A stretch of DNA of 25,265 bases from Nocardioides sp. Lineage in GTDB: Bacteria; Actinomycetota; Actinomycetes; Propionibacteriales; Nocardioidaceae. The stretch covers positions 1 through 25,265 of the forward strand of contig JAPSKJ010000009.1 of assembly GCA_031177735.1 (NCBI GenBank), in the 5' to 3' direction. Of this stretch, positions 22,346 to 25,265 are shown in pieces. Every line of letters begins with the position of its first letter. Position 1 is the stretch's first letter. The notes below the pieces were generated by a model. That model searched no databases. It worked only from the letters and a program-made list of their open reading frames with translations, and was not told the origin of the DNA. The translations under genes and the position numbers were made by a program.

Positions 22346-23000
22346 GCCGGTAGCGACGCTCGGGCCGGCCCGCCGTGCCGTAGTTGAGGCGCACGGCGGT
22401 CCGGCCCACGTCGGTGAAGTGCTCGAGGTAGCGACGCGCGCTGACCCGGCTGATGCCGACGGCCTCGGCGCAGCCCGACGCGCTGAGCTCCTCGGCCGCC
22501 TCGAGCGCGGCCAGCACCGCGTTGGCGGTCTCCTGGCTCAGCCCCTTGGGCAGCTGCTCGCGGCCGGCTGCCCGCGGCGCGAACACCGCATCGATGTGGG
22601 CCTGGTCGGCCTGCTGCACGCCGGCGAGCGCCTGGTGCGCACGGCGAAACGACTCCAGCCGCTCGGCGAGGTCCTCGAAGGCGAACGGCTTGACCAGATA
22701 GTGCGCTGCACCCCCGGCCGCCGCAGCGCGCACGGTGTCTGCCTCGCGGGCCGCGGTGATGACGACGACCCCGAGGTCGTTGCCCGCCGCGCGCAGCCTG
22801 CGCAGCACCTCGATGCCGCTGATGTCGGGCAGGTGCACGTCGAGCAGGAGCAGGTCGGGGGAGAGACGCTCGACCTCGGCCAGGGCGTGCTCGCCGGTGG
22901 CCGCCGTGCCGACGACGCGGAAGCCGCCGACCCGCTCGACGAAGCGGGTGTGGATCGAGGCGACCATGAAGTCGTCGTCGACGACGAGGACGTCGAGCAT
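22332..23000 (-). CDS. CitB/DcuR-type response regulator
   Basis: 222-residue transcription factor. The receiver domain (1-120) has the acidic pair D8/D9 in VVDDDF, phosphoacceptor D54 in LLLDVHLPDISG, T82 in VVVITAA, and K104 in HYLVKPFAFEDL. An about 50-residue linker is followed by a C-terminal helix-turn-helix (about 165-222, SQETANAVLAAL, then CAEAVGISRVSARRYLEHF), as in the CitB/DcuR family that senses C4-dicarboxylates and citrate. The ATG at 23000 shares one base with the stop of the kinase gene (TGATG), so the regulator is made by coupled translation. An in-frame ATG 13 codons upstream lies inside the kinase and is not needed by the fold. The likely target is the divergent tctC-type operon. 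Confidence 0.93.
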   Translation of the reverse strand: MLDVLVVDDDFMVASIHTRFVERVGGFRVVGTAATGEHALAEVERLSPDLLLLDVHLPDISGIEVLRRLRAAGNDLGVVVITAAREADTVRAAAAGGAAHYLVKPFAFEDLAERLESFRRAHQALAGVQQADQAHIDAVFAPRAAGREQLPKGLSQETANAVLAALEAAEELSASGCAEAVGISRVSARRYLEHFTDVGRTAVRLNYGTAGRPERRYRLSGR

Positions 23001-24667
23001 CACTCCCGTGCCTCCTCGTGCGTGGTGCGCGCCGCCCACGGCGTGAGCGGCAGGCGGACCGTGAAGACGGCGCCGCCGAGCGTGTCGTCATTGTGCACGG
23101 CCACCGACCCGCCCCGCCCGACGGAGAGCACCTCGACCAGCGCGAGCCCCACACCGCGGCCGGCGGCGTCGGCCGGCTTGGTGCTGTAGCCCCGCCGGAA
23201 CAGCTCCTCGACCCGGTCCGGGGGCACCCCCGGACCGGTGTCGGCGACCCGGACGACGGCGTCGCGCCCGTCGACGTCGAGACGGACGACCACGCGGGCG
23301 GGCCGGGTCGGTCCGGAGTACGCCGCGTCGATGGCGTTGTCGACCAGGTTGCCGACCACCGTGCCCACGTCGGCGGAGACGTCGGCGTCCAGCCGCGGCA
23401 GCGCGCTGGCCGGGTCGAGGTCGAGCTGGACGCTGCGCTCGGCGGCGACGCTCGCCTTGGCGATCAGCAGCGCCGCCACCGGCGGGTCGTCGATGCGCGC
23501 GGTCACGAAGTCGCTCAGCTCGGCGCGGCGGCGGGTCAGGCCGTCGACGAAGCGCGCCACCTCGTCGTACTCCTGCAGCTGGATCAACCCGGAGATGGTG
23601 TGGAGGTGGTTGCTGAACTCGTGGGTCTGCGCTCGCAGCGTGTCGGTGATCCGCTGCCGCGTGTTCAGCTCGCTCTGCAGGGTCAGCAGCTCGGTGCGGT
23701 CGCGCAGCGTGGTGACGGTGCCGGCCGGGCGGCCGTCGTGCACCACCCGGTTGCGGTTGAGCACCAGCACCCGGTCGCCGGTGACGAGCACGGCGTCGTG
23801 GACCTCGTCGGGCCCGCGCAGGAGGCTCCCGACGCCCGGCTCGAGCGGGAGGTCGTCGAGTCGGCTGCCGGTGGGGTCCTGGCTCAGCCCGAGCAGGATG
23901 CGGGCGCTGTCGCTCATCAAGGTCACCCGGCCCTCGTCGCTCACCGCCACGACGCCCTCGCGGATGGAGCGCAGCAGGCCCTCGCGGTGGTCGGCCAGCG
24001 CAGCGATCTCGGCCGGCTCCAGGCCGCGGGTGCGCCGCTTGATCAGCCGGGCCAGCAGCCAGGAGCCGAGCAGCCCGAGGGCGAGCCCGCTGCCGAGCAC
24101 CGCCAGGACGTCGGCGCTCACGTTGGCGAGCCGCTCGGTCAGCGGTGGGTAGGACTCGGTGACCACGACGACGCCCACCAGGCCCGGGCTCTCACCCACG
24201 GTCGGGTCGGGAGCCGCCGGACCGTAGACCGGCACCTGCGCGGCGATCGCCCGTCCGCCGACGTCGTCGATGTCGCCCGCCCACGCTCGCGCGGCGTCGC
24301 CGAGCAGGTCCACCCGCTCGCCCTCGCGGGTCGGGTCGGTCGCCGCGAGCACGAGGCCGGCCTCCTCAGCGAGGTAGACGTCGCTCGCGCCGGCGTTGTC
24401 GCGAGCGGTCTGCAGGTAGAAGGCGAGGGCCCGCCGCTCCAGGCCGCGGGCCAGGCCGTCCTGGACGGCGGGGATGCCGGCCAGGCTCTCCGCGGTCGCG
24501 CGCAGCCGGGACTCGCGTGAGTCGCGGAAGTCGGCGTCGCTCTGCCGCACCGAGACGATGCTGGTCACCACCACCACGAGGGCCAGCACCGCCAGCTGCA
24601 ACAGCAGGAACTGCCCGGCCAGGGTGAGGTGGCGCCGGCCGGGGAGCGTGACGGCGCGTGACCACAA
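23000..24667 (-). CDS. CitA/DcuS-type sensor histidine kinase
   Basis: 555-residue membrane kinase. Membrane helix 1 is at about 19-40 (FLLLQLAVLALVVVV), an extracellular PAS-like sensor at 45-180, helix 2 at 186-208, a cytoplasmic PAS domain at about 225-325 (LLRSIREGVVAVSDEGRVTL), and a dimerisation helix with phosphoacceptor H349 in RAQTHEFSNHLHTISG, the signature of the CitA/DcuS family. The ATPase has the N box VGNLVDNAIDAA (N440, N444), G1 DTGPGV (D476) and G2 GRGVGLAL. The start is probably TTG at 24667: a strong AAAGGAGG lies exactly 9 bases before it, and this places a short basic segment ahead of helix 1. The open frame further upstream runs through the intergenic promoter region and is not coding. 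The ligand is probably a carboxylate, inferred from family and neighbour. Confidence 0.93.
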   Translation of the reverse strand: MWSRAVTLPGRRHLTLAGQFLLLQLAVLALVVVVTSIVSVRQSDADFRDSRESRLRATAESLAGIPAVQDGLARGLERRALAFYLQTARDNAGASDVYLAEEAGLVLAATDPTREGERVDLLGDAARAWAGDIDDVGGRAIAAQVPVYGPAAPDPTVGESPGLVGVVVVTESYPPLTERLANVSADVLAVLGSGLALGLLGSWLLARLIKRRTRGLEPAEIAALADHREGLLRSIREGVVAVSDEGRVTLMSDSARILLGLSQDPTGSRLDDLPLEPGVGSLLRGPDEVHDAVLVTGDRVLVLNRNRVVHDGRPAGTVTTLRDRTELLTLQSELNTRQRITDTLRAQTHEFSNHLHTISGLIQLQEYDEVARFVDGLTRRRAELSDFVTARIDDPPVAALLIAKASVAAERSVQLDLDPASALPRLDADVSADVGTVVGNLVDNAIDAAYSGPTRPARVVVRLDVDGRDAVVRVADTGPGVPPDRVEELFRRGYSTKPADAAGRGVGLALVEVLSVGRGGSVAVHNDDTLGGAVFTVRLPLTPWAARTTHEEARE

Positions 24668-24676
24668 CGTCCACAA

Positions 24677-24684
24677 CCTCCTTT
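24677..24684 (-). promoter_or_regulatory. Ribosome binding site that sets the kinase start
   Basis: On the minus strand AAAGGAGG, a nearly complete anti-16S match. The first in-frame TTG (24676) touches it, while the second (24667) is 9 bases away and is the usable start. No ATG or GTG is in frame nearby. Confidence 0.65.
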
Positions 24685-24696
24685 GGTTGCCTAATA

Positions 24697-24744
24697 GTGA
24701 CCGGGACGACCAGGAGACGTGACGATCGCCACAGCGGCGGTGAC
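24697..24744. promoter_or_regulatory. Phased GTGAC repeats between the kinase and tctC genes
   Basis: GTGAC occurs at 24697, 24719 and 24740, spaced 22 and 21 bases, about two helical turns each. The middle copy is also the left arm of GTG-N8-CAC (24719-24732), a CRP-like arrangement. This 126-base divergent region is the natural place for the response regulator to bind. No certain -35/-10 pair is seen for either gene. Confidence 0.4.
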
Positions 24745-24793
24745 TAGGTGCTGTCCGCTTCGCATCCGTTCCCGAACAAGTCTGGAGGCATCG

Positions 24794-25265
24794 GTGTCGA
24801 CGAAGACATCCGCCCCGCCCGACCGGTCGCGCCCCGACCCGCGCTCGTGGAGTCGCTGGGTCCGCGGCATCGCGCTGGCCGCGGCGGTCGTGCTCGTGTC
24901 CGCCTGCGGGGTCACCCGCGGCGACGACTCCGCCGACCTCGACATGTGGATCCCCAACAGCCCCGGTGGCGGCTACGACCAGACCGGGCGAGCCGCCGTC
25001 GGCGTGCTCGAGCGGGAGGGCGTGACGGGCGGTGACTTCCAGGTCACCAACATCCTCGGCGCCGGCGGGTCCGTCGCCATGTCGCGGCTGATGGGCGAGG
25101 AGGGCAACGAGCGGCTGATGATGACGCTCGGCCTCGGCGTGGTCGGGTCGACGTACTCCTTCGGTGTCGACGCCCGCCCCCACGACGCCACCCCGCTCGC
25201 GCAGCTGATCGAGGAGCAGGAGGGCGTGCTGGTGCCCGGCGACTCGCCGTTCCGCACGATCGACG
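24794..25265 (+). CDS. tctC: TctC-type tricarboxylate-binding lipoprotein, partial
   Basis: The 5' part (157 codons) of a solute-binding protein of the tripartite tricarboxylate transporter family. It captures the substrate outside the membrane and passes it to the TctA/TctB permease. The start is GTG at 24794, preceded by GGAGG at 5 bases. The 38-residue leader is basic (RSRPDPRSWSRWVRG), followed by a hydrophobic stretch and lipobox VSAC with lipidated C38, so the protein is anchored by a lipid as in Gram-positive relatives. The mature part starts DLDMWIPNSPGGGYDQTGRA, matching the PxxPGGxxD carboxylate-binding loop of TctC proteins, and continues NILGAGGSVAMSRL. The gene runs off the right edge; tctB and tctA are expected beyond it. 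It is divergent from the kinase-regulator pair, which probably controls it. Confidence 0.85.
   Translation, partial: MSTKTSAPPDRSRPDPRSWSRWVRGIALAAAVVLVSACGVTRGDDSADLDMWIPNSPGGGYDQTGRAAVGVLEREGVTGGDFQVTNILGAGGSVAMSRLMGEEGNERLMMTLGLGVVGSTYSFGVDARPHDATPLAQLIEEQEGVLVPGDSPFRTID

Noticed and set aside
24668..25183. N-terminal extension of the sensor kinase by about 170 codons
   Set aside because: The frame is open but runs through the promoter region and opposite the tctC coding start. A strong ribosome binding site at 24677-24684 and the position of the first membrane helix support the TTG start at 24667.
1..25265. CRISPR array, insertion sequence, prophage or tRNA genes
   Set aside because: I found no regularly spaced repeats, transposase motifs, terminal inverted repeats flanked by duplications, phage genes or cloverleaf-like segments in the gaps.

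Overview
This is a very GC-rich window (about 70% G+C by eye, with almost every third codon position G or C) from an actinobacterium, most likely a Nocardioides-like member of the Propionibacteriales. The genus is an inference. It rests on the codon use, the F420-type luciferase-like oxidoreductase, RNase J, the dapA-rnj-ftsK-RodZ order, and many promoters placed so close to start codons that the mRNAs should be leaderless. Most of the window is ordinary chromosomal housekeeping DNA. I see no CRISPR array, prophage, insertion sequence, tRNA or rRNA.

Layout. Positions 1-3300: the 3' part of an unknown small protein converges on pepA (leucyl aminopeptidase, minus strand). pepA diverges from gcvT (glycine cleavage T protein), which is followed by an unknown 85-residue protein. 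Positions 3300-7310, plus strand: an AzgA/PbuG-type purine permease, a PhzF-like protein, thyA, and a dihydrofolate reductase fused in frame to a GNAT acetyltransferase. Positions 7320-9240: an unknown lipoprotein (minus) diverging from an F420-dependent LLM oxidoreductase (plus), closed by a strong terminator. Positions 9300-10600: a secreted GH10 xylanase preceded by two adjacent palindromes that look like a CRP site and a LacI-family operator. Positions 10700-13600: a 50-residue membrane protein, two hairpins, dapA and rnj. Positions 13600-17640, minus strand: a YhhN-family lysoplasmalogenase and a 1080-residue secreted M4 metalloprotease whose catalytic domain is split by a protease-associated domain. 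Positions 17880-22345: ftsK, then a translationally coupled RodZ-like protein with an extra N-terminal membrane/PH-like module. Positions 22330-25265: a DcuR/CitB-type response regulator and its CitA/DcuS-type sensor kinase (minus), divergent from the start of a TctC-type solute-binding lipoprotein that runs off the window.

How the genes fit together. thyA and folA form the dTMP/tetrahydrofolate cycle and overlap by 11 bases. dapA (lysine and cell-wall diaminopimelate), rnj (RNA decay), ftsK (chromosome translocation at division) and the RodZ-like protein (cell shape) are a familiar actinobacterial neighbourhood, here interrupted by the lysoplasmalogenase and protease. The sensor/regulator pair most likely controls the divergent tricarboxylate transporter. 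The xylanase and protease are secreted scavenging enzymes with their own regulatory sites.

I did not find a clearly new multi-gene system. The most unusual items are the DHFR-GNAT fusion, the paired palindromes in front of the xylanase, the PH-like/RodZ architecture, the split M4-PA protease with a polybasic tail, and the dense set of leaderless promoters, including one whose -10 box uses the stop codon of the upstream gene.
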